36,170 nucleotides of DNA from Oscillospiraceae bacterium. GTDB lineage: Bacteria > Bacillota > Clostridia > Oscillospirales > Ruminococcaceae. The notes under the pieces were generated by a model, which searched no databases, was not told the DNA's origin, and saw only the letters and a program-made list of their open reading frames with translations. The stretch covers positions 1 to 36,170 of the forward strand of contig JAKSPK010000025.1 in NCBI GenBank assembly GCA_024404875.1. The letters are read 5' to 3'. Position numbers and translations under genes: made by a program. This document shows, one piece after another, positions 1-6,979 of the stretch; the stretch's first letter is position 1; each line of letters begins with the position of its first letter.

Positions 1-149
1 TTGACCATCTGTCCGCCAATCGAACCAGCCTGTCGGGAGGTCAGATCACCGTTATAGCCGTTGTTCAGCGAAACGCCGACCTCACTTGCAGATTCCATCT
101 TGAAACGCTCAAGCGCTTCCTTGCCCTTCTGTGTCATTTCACCCTTCAT
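1..149 (-). CDS. Small acid-soluble spore protein, alpha/beta type (3' end cut by window edge)
   Basis: Alpha/beta SASPs coat spore DNA, protect it from UV and heat, and are degraded at germination. The reverse strand reads 49 codons from an ATG at 149, preceded by an AGGAG site about 8 nt upstream. The family signatures are clear: EALERFK near residues 11-17, a SASEVGV stretch that resembles the germination-protease cleavage region, then GYNGDLTSRQAG and GGQMV. The reading frame is still open at base 1, so about 10-20 C-terminal residues are missing. It shows that the organism makes endospores. Family identification is firm; which paralogue it is cannot be said. Confidence 0.93.
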   Translation of the reverse strand, partial: MKGEMTQKGKEALERFKMESASEVGVSLNNGYNGDLTSRQAGSIGGQMV

Positions 150-455
150 GGTAATTCTCTCCTTTTCCAGCGCGTATGCGCTAACGACAGCCGAATTGCG
201 GAACGGCTGCCCGATTGCAGTCGTTTCATGTGATTGCTGCCGTGCTAGTATTATAAGCGGCAATGCAAAGATTATCATAGGAATCTTCTGGAATCCATTT
301 TTGCAGCGAACAAAATGCGTTTATCATTTTCATTTGATTGCGGGATCGCCCATGCAGAATATACAATGCATCATTGACAATGCAGAAACAATATAGTATA
401 ATGGGCAGAGAATGAAGATTCATTCCGAGAAAAAACTGACACGGGAGGTTTTCTG
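150..455. other. Divergent intergenic region between SASP and the metalloprotease gene
   Basis: The region holds the SASP ribosome-binding site on the minus strand and the promoter and ribosome-binding site of the metalloprotease gene on the plus strand. A TATAAT-like hexamer at 250-255 on the minus strand could be part of the SASP promoter. No clear sigma-G -35 element was found. The short reading frames crossing this region have no ribosome-binding site or recognisable protein. Confidence 0.5.
374..402 (+). promoter_or_regulatory. Sigma-A type promoter of the dockerin metalloprotease
   Basis: TTGACA at 374-379, a 17-nt spacer and TATAAT at 397-402 form a consensus vegetative promoter. The expected start is near 409, giving a 5' leader of roughly 47 nt before the ATG at 456. 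A GGGAGG ribosome-binding site lies at 443-448. Confidence 0.85.
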
Positions 456-2018
456 ATGATTAAAAAATGCAAACGGCTTCTCTGTGGGCTGCTCGCGGGG
501 ATCTGCGCAGCAGCCGTGCTGCCGACTTTTTCGGCAGGCGCAGAGATGATCCGGACAGCAGTCGGTCAACGCGGAGACCTGACCCAAAACGGATCGATTG
601 ATATCGGCGATGTGACTATTCTGGAGCAGTCACTGATCTATAACGGTATACAGCTGGATCAGCTGACGGTGAAAGGTTGGGACGGCGAAGAGCGGAGTAT
701 GGCGTATTATGCGGACCTGAATGCGGACGGATGCGTCAATGCCGTGGATCTGACACTCATTAAGCGTGCGGCACTCGGCCTTTATGAACCGGAAATCATA
801 TATGCGGAGCACGAAGATGAGGACTGTATCACACCGCCGATCAGCCAGTTATACCCCTCGCTGCGAAGTCAGGGAAAAAATATGCTGCTGATGCTCGTTG
901 TCGAATTCCCGGACTGCAAATTCTCGCAGAATTATACAACCGAGGAAATCTATCAGACATCCTTCTCCCCCGGCAATCCGGAGGATCCAGCCTATCCGCT
1001 GGAAAGCGTAATCGGCTATTACGAACGGTCGTCCTACGGTGCACTGACAATGAACGCGGAGATCTACCGCTATACGGCGCGGTATAATTCCACCGATTAT
1101 GTCTATATGGATGCAAGCGGGAATTACTGGGCAAATTCGACCCAACTGCTGGATGAGCTGATGACGGACATGGATAATGAGATTGATTTCACTCGTTATG
1201 ATGTCAACGGCGACAAAATCATGGATACGATCCTGCTCTCCGTAGCGGACACGGCTTCCGATGATGGCTGGTGGCCCTGCTCCGGCCAATATCGGGGAGA
1301 CAACCTCTATGACGGCATCAAACCGGGCAATATCATCCTCGGCAATACGGCACCCTCCGACAAGATCGAATACAACAGCACATGGATCCACGAGCTCGGT
1401 CACGGCATGGGACTGCCGGATTATTATAAATACCAGAATGCAGCGGATGACTGGGAAGGGCTGCACGGTCAGGCTGGCTGGGAGATGATGGACGATGCAC
1501 GGTTTGATATGTGTGCATTCTCCAAGCTGATGCTTGGCTGGTATAAGCCCTCACAGATCCATGTCTACACCGGCGGCACGCAGGTCTACAATCTGAAGTC
1601 CTCACAGGCAGAAGGGAACTGCATCATCATTCCCCGCTACGATCTGAACGGATTTTTCAGCGAATTTATGGTGATCGAATATGCAACGATCGAGGGAAAC
1701 AATCCGAACTGGTGGGGCAAATTCGACAACGGCGGTATCCGCGTTCTGCACGCCGAGGCTTCCCGCTTCGGGCTGATGTTCCAGTATGAAAACTACTCCA
1801 GAATGTATGATCCAAGCAATTCCAAACAGCGCGTGCTGCGGCTTGCGAACGATGCCGAGGGCGGCGGCTTCTTCCGCAGCGGCGATATAATTGACGGCAG
1901 AATCAGCGGCTTTCACTGGTATGACCGCAACGGCTATCAGACGGTCGAGACCGGTATCTCAATCTCGGTCGGCGATCTTGAAAACGGAAAATATACGGTC
2001 ATGATATCTCAGTCGTAA
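456..2018 (+). CDS. Secreted M6-like metalloprotease with N-terminal type I dockerin
   Basis: Predicted exported zinc protease docked to a cellulosome scaffold. Residues 1-30 are a signal peptide (Lys-rich start, hydrophobic core 8-24). Residues about 40-110 are a type I dockerin: a first calcium loop (GDLTQNGSIDIGD, with Thr and Asn replacing usual Asn/Asp ligands) and a canonical second loop (ADLNADGCVNAVD) followed by LIKRA. The catalytic part follows: HELGH at 312-316 with GLPDYY after it, the HExxHxxGxPD pattern of the immune-inhibitor-A (M6) family, then a GWEMMD stretch near 341-346 resembling the family's downstream motif. Glu313 would be the general base. The order is unusual, since dockerins are more often C-terminal. 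It has its own promoter and terminator, so it is monocistronic. The protease call rests on motifs, and the substrate is unknown. Confidence 0.88.
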   Translation: MIKKCKRLLCGLLAGICAAAVLPTFSAGAEMIRTAVGQRGDLTQNGSIDIGDVTILEQSLIYNGIQLDQLTVKGWDGEERSMAYYADLNADGCVNAVDLTLIKRAALGLYEPEIIYAEHEDEDCITPPISQLYPSLRSQGKNMLLMLVVEFPDCKFSQNYTTEEIYQTSFSPGNPEDPAYPLESVIGYYERSSYGALTMNAEIYRYTARYNSTDYVYMDASGNYWANSTQLLDELMTDMDNEIDFTRYDVNGDKIMDTILLSVADTASDDGWWPCSGQYRGDNLYDGIKPGNIILGNTAPSDKIEYNSTWIHELGHGMGLPDYYKYQNAADDWEGLHGQAGWEMMDDARFDMCAFSKLMLGWYKPSQIHVYTGGTQVYNLKSSQAEGNCIIIPRYDLNGFFSEFMVIEYATIEGNNPNWWGKFDNGGIRVLHAEASRFGLMFQYENYSRMYDPSNSKQRVLRLANDAEGGGFFRSGDIIDGRISGFHWYDRNGYQTVETGISISVGDLENGKYTVMISQS

Positions 2019-2023
2019 CCCCC

Positions 2024-2055
2024 AAAGGATGCCGGTCATGCCGGCATCCTTTTTT
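2024..2055 (+). terminator. Rho-independent terminator of the metalloprotease gene
   Basis: A 9-bp perfect stem (2027-2035 with 2041-2049, GGATGCCGG/CCGGCATCC), a 5-nt loop and a run of six T follow the stop codon directly. Confidence 0.92.
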
Positions 2056-2131
2056 CATCTGCACAGAGCTGTTGCTGCAGATAAATGTAACCGAAGAATA
2101 TGCGCACTCCTGAACAGCGTGGCCAGCACAA

Positions 2132-2179
2132 ACGCTCTACGGAGCGTGGATTGACGAAACACGCATCTTCATGTATAAT
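2132..2179 (+). promoter_or_regulatory. Promoter of the HTH-desulfoferrodoxin regulator with adjacent inverted repeat
   Basis: TTGACG at 2151-2156, a 17-nt spacer and TATAAT at 2174-2179. A perfect inverted repeat (ACGCTC, 4-nt gap, GAGCGT) at 2132-2147 ends 3 nt before the -35 box and could be an operator, possibly for the XRE protein encoded downstream. The transcript would have a leader of about 175 nt. The rest of the 2056-2360 gap holds nothing else I recognise. Confidence 0.7.
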
Positions 2180-2360
2180 AAAAACACAATTCTGACGGAA
2201 GAATGACTCCGGTAATCTGACCGGTGAGAAAAATGTTTCCCGCAGAAAATGAAAAAGCCACTTTGCAAGATGGCGAAAATATGCAAGCAGATGTGCCGCC
2301 ATACCGTCAGGCGGACTTTGCTCGATGCTGCCTCTATACTCAACCGAAGGATGTGATACC

Positions 2361-2960
2361 ATGGATCCGATCAAAACAGGCAGACTCATCAGGCAACTCA
2401 GAACTGTACACGGCATGACACAAAAACAGCTTGCTGAGCGCATCCATATCGGCGACAAGGCCGTCTCAAAATGGGAAAACGGAAAAGGCTGCCCCGATAT
2501 TTCGCTGCTGAACGCACTGGCTGATGTGTTCGGCACGGATATCAATATCCTGCTCAGCGGCGAAATCAATAAAAATGAAAGCGAGAACGGAAATATGAAG
2601 AAAACAAGGTTTTATGTATGCGGCTGCTGCGGAAATATCATAACCGCCTCATCCGCTGCGGCAGTCACTTGCTGCGGCAGTAAGCTCTCTGCACCGGAGC
2701 TCCGCAAAGCTGCCGAACATGAAATGCTGAAAGTTGAAGATATAGACGGAGAATGGTATATCACCTCCGCACATCCCATGACCAAGGAGCATTTCATTTC
2801 CTTTGCTGCCTATGTCAATGACAGCTGTATCATGATATTCCGGCAATATCCGGAATGGGATATGCAGATCACACTTCCGGTGCAGCGTGCGGGCAGACTG
2901 ATATGGTACTGCCGCGAATGCGGCCTGCTGTATCAGGATATCCATCCGAATCGCAAATAA
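2361..2960 (+). CDS. XRE-family regulator with C-terminal desulfoferrodoxin-like domain
   Basis: 199 residues. Residues 5-65 are a helix-turn-helix of the Cro/CI type (MTQKQLAERI, then KAVSKWENGKGCPD). Residues 82-110 match a desulforedoxin iron site: Cys87-x2-Cys90 and adjacent Cys104-Cys105. Residues 118-195 resemble the superoxide-reductase (neelaredoxin) domain: His120, then His138-Pro-Met and Glu-His144, spaced like the paired His ligands of that active site, and Cys184 near the end. The usual last ligand His (Cys-x2-His) is Cys187 here. Start chosen at 2361, with AAGGA about 10 nt upstream; a longer in-frame start at 2325 lacks support. It sits alone between two dockerin genes. A redox- or iron-sensing repressor is the natural reading, but the function is inferred. 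Confidence 0.85.
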   Translation: MDPIKTGRLIRQLRTVHGMTQKQLAERIHIGDKAVSKWENGKGCPDISLLNALADVFGTDINILLSGEINKNESENGNMKKTRFYVCGCCGNIITASSAAAVTCCGSKLSAPELRKAAEHEMLKVEDIDGEWYITSAHPMTKEHFISFAAYVNDSCIMIFRQYPEWDMQITLPVQRAGRLIWYCRECGLLYQDIHPNRK

Positions 2961-2965
2961 CACAA

Positions 2966-2994
2966 AATCGGCTCCGCATCAAGCGGAGCCGATT
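2966..2994. terminator. Shared hairpin between convergent genes
   Basis: A 12-bp perfect stem (2966-2977 with 2983-2994) and a 5-nt loop. The minus-strand copy is followed by TTTTG, so it fits best as the terminator of the transglutaminase gene; it can also serve the regulator gene. Confidence 0.8.
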
Positions 2995-3008
2995 CATGAT
3001 ATAAAGTA

Positions 3009-5084
3009 TTACAGCTTTGCGATTATTTTCAGGATCAGCGTAATATCTTCCTGATCCGGCGAACCGTTGCCGTTTAGATCGGCATTCAGCTTGCCCTGCT
3101 TTGTTACGACCGCATCCGGCCTTTCAACCAGATAGCAAGCCAGCAATACCACATCGACCACATCAATTTCACCGTCAAGATTCACATCGCCAGCCAGCGT
3201 TATTTCCAGCGGTTCCGGCACTGTTTCCGTAGTTGTAACGGTTGTTGTTTCGCTCACGGTCGTTGTAGTCGGTACCGGCACGGTCGTAGTCTGGACTGCT
3301 GTTGTCGGCAACGCCGTTGTTGTGGTCGGCACCGCCGTTGTCGTAGCCGGGCTCACCGTTGTCGTAGCCGGACGCGCCGTTGTCGTAACCGGACGCACTG
3401 TTGTCGTAGTCGGGCGCGCCGTTGTTGTAGCCGGACGCGCTGTTGTCGTAGCCGGGCGCGCTGTTGTCGTAGCCGGGCGTGCTGTCGTCGTAGTTGGACG
3501 CGCTGTTGTCGTAGCCGGGCGTGCTGTCGTCGTAGTTGGACGCGCTGTTGTTGTAGCCGGGCGCGCTGTCGTCGTAGTCGGACGCGCCGTTGTCGTAGCT
3601 GGTCGCACTGTTGTCGCAACCGGCCGTGTCGTTGTCGTAGTCAGATGTGCCGTTGTTGTGGTCGGCACCGCCGTTGTCGTAGCTGGGCGCACTGTTGTCG
3701 CAGCCGGCCGTGTCGTTGTCGTAGTCGTCATCGCCGTTGTCGTGACCGGCACCGTTGTAGTGGTAGTCGTTGTAATAATGGTTGTCGTAGTCGTTTCCAC
3801 GGTCGGTTCTGTCTTTTCAAGCTGCAATGTGCCGAATCGAGTATCCATCTGCAAGTTATCATCGGCGTAGTAAGCTGTCGGCATGATCTGATAAGTCAGC
3901 AGGCCGTCATCGTCGATCACCATGCCGTAGATGCTGCCCTGCTTCTTTTCCGCATTGCTGAGTGTATAGACCAATTCGGTATTGTCGCCGTCCAGCGTCA
4001 TCGCATAAATGCTGTCCGCCGTATGAAAATAAATCAGATCATTATAAACCTGCGTGCTGACATAGGAGAGCGGATAGACATATCCGGCCCCCGATTGCCA
4101 TGCGCCGCTCACGATCTTGAGCGGCGTAACCGTACCGTCCGGCATTCTGCGGTAAATTGTTGCCTTCACATCTGCACCGGTCCGAACATCATCGGGATCC
4201 ACGCTGACTGCATAAACATTTGAACCGTCATCCAGCCATTCCACAGTATCGCTCGCACCGCGCCAGAATGCATCTGCATAGAGATCGGAATCGCAGACGA
4301 TCTCATTGCCATTCGAGAAATGGTTCCAGTCATCCGCATGATGATACTCATCGGTATACATCGCTGCATCACTTTGCAGCACATAGTCATGCACGGCATG
4401 GCCAAGCATATCCGGCGCGCTGTCATCATAGGTCACATCGAGATGATACCATTTGCCGTCGATCTGAACAATATTCCACATATGGTTCAGTTCATCGCTG
4501 GTGATCGTATAGCAGGGAATGCCAAGCTCTCTGCACAGCACGCACATTGCCAACGCATAACCCTGACAGATCGTACTGCCGTTGACAATCGCGGTATAGG
4601 CATCCATATTTTGATAGGTCAGATCATAGCTGCAATACTCCGCAAGATAATCATGCAGATACAGCACCTTTTCCGCATCGCTCCACGAATCCTGAACACC
4701 GGAGAGAATGCGCATCACACCGGCGCTGAATTCTTCCTTACGGGCAGGAATTTCGGATGTATCTATGCTGTATTCGACCTGAAGCGTGGCGACATAGGCA
4801 CCGGACAGAGAAAGCCCGTACCGGAATGACGAGCTGACAAAGAACCATTCCGCATCAGTATAGAGCATTTCATAATAAGCATCTGCGACATCTGAAAATG
4901 GCATGCGCAGAGAGCTGAGCGCGACCGTAGTCTGGCCTGTGTTCCATGCGTTATAGATCTTTGCGCGGAATTGCTCGAGCTTTGATGCTGACACTGCGGC
5001 AGACACATCCTGCACGGGCATTGCGGCGGAAAGCATCACGGCGGAGAGAATTCCTGCTGTCAGTTTTTTTATCCTTGACTTCAT
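3009..5084 (-). CDS. Secreted transglutaminase-like protein with Thr/Pro linker and C-terminal dockerin
   Basis: 691 residues, read from the ATG at 5084, which has a GGAGG site 8 nt upstream; an open frame reaching 5228 lacks one. Residues 1-30 are a signal peptide with an Ala-rich end. A transglutaminase-core fold is shown by Cys173 in STICQGYA, His201 in LNHMWN and Asp216 in LDVTYDD, the Cys-His-Asp triad of the family. Residues about 235-425 are a region with no family I recognise. Residues about 428-625 are an extremely Thr-rich linker of about 20 seven-residue units. The last 60 residues are a type I dockerin (GDVNLDGEIDVVD, then ADLNGNGSPDQED). Such proteins are exported and attached to a cellulosome. 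The core may cross-link, hydrolyse or simply bind peptides; the motif does not tell these apart. Confidence 0.9.
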   Translation of the reverse strand: MKSRIKKLTAGILSAVMLSAAMPVQDVSAAVSASKLEQFRAKIYNAWNTGQTTVALSSLRMPFSDVADAYYEMLYTDAEWFFVSSSFRYGLSLSGAYVATLQVEYSIDTSEIPARKEEFSAGVMRILSGVQDSWSDAEKVLYLHDYLAEYCSYDLTYQNMDAYTAIVNGSTICQGYALAMCVLCRELGIPCYTITSDELNHMWNIVQIDGKWYHLDVTYDDSAPDMLGHAVHDYVLQSDAAMYTDEYHHADDWNHFSNGNEIVCDSDLYADAFWRGASDTVEWLDDGSNVYAVSVDPDDVRTGADVKATIYRRMPDGTVTPLKIVSGAWQSGAGYVYPLSYVSTQVYNDLIYFHTADSIYAMTLDGDNTELVYTLSNAEKKQGSIYGMVIDDDGLLTYQIMPTAYYADDNLQMDTRFGTLQLEKTEPTVETTTTTIITTTTTTTVPVTTTAMTTTTTTRPAATTVRPATTTAVPTTTTAHLTTTTTRPVATTVRPATTTARPTTTTARPATTTARPTTTTARPATTTARPTTTTARPATTTARPATTTARPATTTARPTTTTVRPVTTTARPATTTVSPATTTAVPTTTTALPTTAVQTTTVPVPTTTTVSETTTVTTTETVPEPLEITLAGDVNLDGEIDVVDVVLLACYLVERPDAVVTKQGKLNADLNGNGSPDQEDITLILKIIAKL
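3300..3720 (-). repeat. 21-bp tandem repeat encoding the Thr/Arg/Pro linker
   Basis: About 20 degenerate units of 21 bp encode heptads of the form TTxxPxT, most often TTARPAT or TTARPTT. Central copies alternate between the two versions almost perfectly, which suggests recent expansion by slippage or unequal exchange. The linker is probably O-glycosylated, as is usual for such segments in secreted Ruminococcus proteins. Reading frames on the plus strand here are mirror images of the repeat. Confidence 0.9.
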
Positions 5085-5153
5085 TTTCAGCACCTCCGGT
5101 TTTGCGGGCATCGACGGATCATGCAGGCAATATCGTTGTGTTCCTGCAAGAAT

Positions 5154-5182
5154 ATTATAACACATAGACGCGAAGATTGAAA
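5154..5182 (-). promoter_or_regulatory. Probable promoter of the transglutaminase-dockerin gene
   Basis: Minus strand: TATAAT (5154-5159), a 17-nt spacer and a weak -35 TTTCAA (5177-5182). The start would be about 64 nt upstream of the ATG at 5084. The -10 is consensus and the -35 is poor. Confidence 0.55.
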
Positions 5183-5300
5183 GCGTTAAAACGCTGAAAT
5201 TACCGCGTCCTTTTTGTGCGATGCCCACAAACAGCCCGGATAATTAACGCCCATTTCAGGTCAATCGGTAAGGCCAACTGCTGTTCACTTCCGGAAAACT

Positions 5301-6419
5301 TTAGCCTCCGGCTTCGGCTTCTGCCCGCCGATCGGCAAATAATGCCGCATACAGTACGGCGGCTGCCGGTACACCAAGCAGCATCCCCGCCATGCCGAAC
5401 AAGCCCCCGCCGATAATGATTGCCGCAAGCACCCATGCGGGCGGCAGTCCGATCGAATGCCCGATCACCCGCGGATAGATCAGATTGCTCTCGATTTGCT
5501 GCAATATCACAATATACAACAAAAACCAGATCACCGCTGAAGGCTTCACCAACAGCAGAAGCAGCGCACAGGGAACCGTACCCACGAGCGGCCCGATATA
5601 CGGTACAATATTTGTGATGCCGATGACCGCGCTGATAAGCGCCGGATACGGAAACCGGAACAGCGTCATCCCGCACCAGCAGAGCCCGCCGAGAATCAGT
5701 GATTCCTTGCACTGTGAACTGAGAAAGCACGCGAATGTCTCACAGACAAGCCTTCCGCGGCGCAAAGCCACCCGCAGATTCGCATGACTGTGACGGCTGC
5801 GGCAAAGTGTATCCAACCGCCGGCGAATCTGATGCGCATCCGCTAGCAGATAAAGCGAGAACACGGCCCCAATGCCGATATCCAGCAGCACCCGCACCAA
5901 CGCAGCAGTATAATCATATGTTTTCACAAACACATCCGGAAGCTTGTCCTGCAATTCATCCAGCATGGCGCTCAGCTTTTCCTGCGGAAGAAGTACAGCA
6001 AGTGCCGTGTCGGAATAGCTCCGGAACCAGCATCGCAGCGTTTCACTGTAGCTGCCGAGATTGCCGGAAATCAACTGCACCGAGCGGATGATCTGCGGGA
6101 TCAGCAGACAGATCACGCTAACGAGAATCAGTACGGGAGGAAGGATCGCGCCGATCAGCGAGACAGGCCGGATCCAACTCGTATGCCGGAAATGGTGCCG
6201 CTCCGCAAAGACAGTAAAATCAGTCAGCAGACGGCGGTAGGAAGGCTCCAGCATCGACGCAAACAAAGCACCGAGCAGCAGCGGCCGAAGCGTTTGCAGC
6301 AGCCGGAGCAGCGCCGCGCAAACCGGTGCGAGATGCAGGAGCAGTGCAGCAAACAGAATCAGCACGGCACCCGCTGACACCAGTACTGCAAACATCGGTT
6401 CCCGATAAGGCTTCTGCAT
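5301..6419 (-). CDS. AI-2E family (PerM/YtvI-like) membrane protein
   Basis: 372-residue multi-spanning membrane protein. Hydrophobic segments occur near the start, then around residues 60-100, and in a block over the last 170 residues. The C-terminal family signature is present: NIVPYIGPLVG, then IGLPPAWVLAA, GGGLFGMAGMLLGVPAAA. Family members include YtvI-type proteins of sporulating bacteria and Na+/H+ antiporters; substrate cannot be told from sequence. Start set at 6419, with AGGAGG 6 nt upstream; the ATG at 6434 overlaps that site. It is the last gene of the operon starting at 9048 with spore/cortex-type partners, which favours a sporulation or envelope role (inference). Confidence 0.85.
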   Translation of the reverse strand: MQKPYREPMFAVLVSAGAVLILFAALLLHLAPVCAALLRLLQTLRPLLLGALFASMLEPSYRRLLTDFTVFAERHHFRHTSWIRPVSLIGAILPPVLILVSVICLLIPQIIRSVQLISGNLGSYSETLRCWFRSYSDTALAVLLPQEKLSAMLDELQDKLPDVFVKTYDYTAALVRVLLDIGIGAVFSLYLLADAHQIRRRLDTLCRSRHSHANLRVALRRGRLVCETFACFLSSQCKESLILGGLCWCGMTLFRFPYPALISAVIGITNIVPYIGPLVGTVPCALLLLLVKPSAVIWFLLYIVILQQIESNLIYPRVIGHSIGLPPAWVLAAIIIGGGLFGMAGMLLGVPAAAVLYAALFADRRAEAEAGG

Positions 6420-6453
6420 TTCGCACCTCCTCATTCATTCGCTCTCTGCGGGA

Positions 6454-6966
6454 TCATATGCGCAGCGGCAGACTGTTGATCAGCGCCGCCAGACGGTTCC
6501 ATGTCAGCCGGTCAACTTTGCCGCTCTCCGGCAATCCGGCAATGTGCTGAAGCTGCCGTACCGCCGCCGCCGTCTGCGCATCGAAAATACCTGTTACCGG
6601 AATAGGCTCAAGATTCGCATAATGTCCCGCCGCCAGCCGGATCAATATCTGCACAAGATGCACCAGATCTCCGCGGTCGCCCTCCTGCAAAACAAAAGCC
6701 CCCGCCGGAAACAACATCAGCGGCTGCGCTGCATCCAGCAGCGAATGATATGCCGCTGCAATCGCATTCCATGTCGCATCGTCGATCTCTCCGGTCACCG
6801 GGAGACCATATTCCTCCTGAAATGCCCGCACCGCCAGTGCTGCCTCCTCGGTATATGTCTTTCCCGGCAGCACAATCGGAATGCGGCTGTCGTGCAGAGC
6901 GATCTGATACAGCAGCGTCAGAATTTCCTCAATATGCTCCTGCTTCTGTTCCTCAGTATACAGCAT
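6454..6966 (-). CDS. Small protein with two peptidoglycan-binding domains
   Basis: 170 residues made almost entirely of two PG_binding_1 modules: one around residues 37-72 (AVRAFQEEYGLPVTGEID then TWNAI) and one around 125-163 (AVRQLQ, GLPESGKVD, TWNRL). No signal peptide or catalytic domain is visible. It starts 13 nt after the SpoIID-like gene stops and has a GAGGAGG site, so it is translated from the same mRNA. Its modules resemble those of its upstream neighbour, so it probably arose by duplication and splitting. Likely role: binding cortex or wall glycan beside the SpoIID-like protein. Confidence 0.85.
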   Translation of the reverse strand: MLYTEEQKQEHIEEILTLLYQIALHDSRIPIVLPGKTYTEEAALAVRAFQEEYGLPVTGEIDDATWNAIAAAYHSLLDAAQPLMLFPAGAFVLQEGDRGDLVHLVQILIRLAAGHYANLEPIPVTGIFDAQTAAAVRQLQHIAGLPESGKVDRLTWNRLAALINSLPLRI

Positions 6967-6979
6967 CAGTATTTCCTCC

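Noticed and set aside
2224-2418. 64-residue frame before the regulator
   Set aside because: Overlaps the regulator start in another frame, has no ribosome-binding site and no similarity I recognise.
3300-3720. CRISPR-like array
   Set aside because: The units are contiguous 21-bp coding repeats without spacers.
3322-3870. Plus-strand frame with a Val/Ala/Gly/Arg repeat
   Set aside because: It is the mirror of the Thr/Pro linker repeat in the minus-strand dockerin gene, with no ribosome-binding site or recognisable protein.
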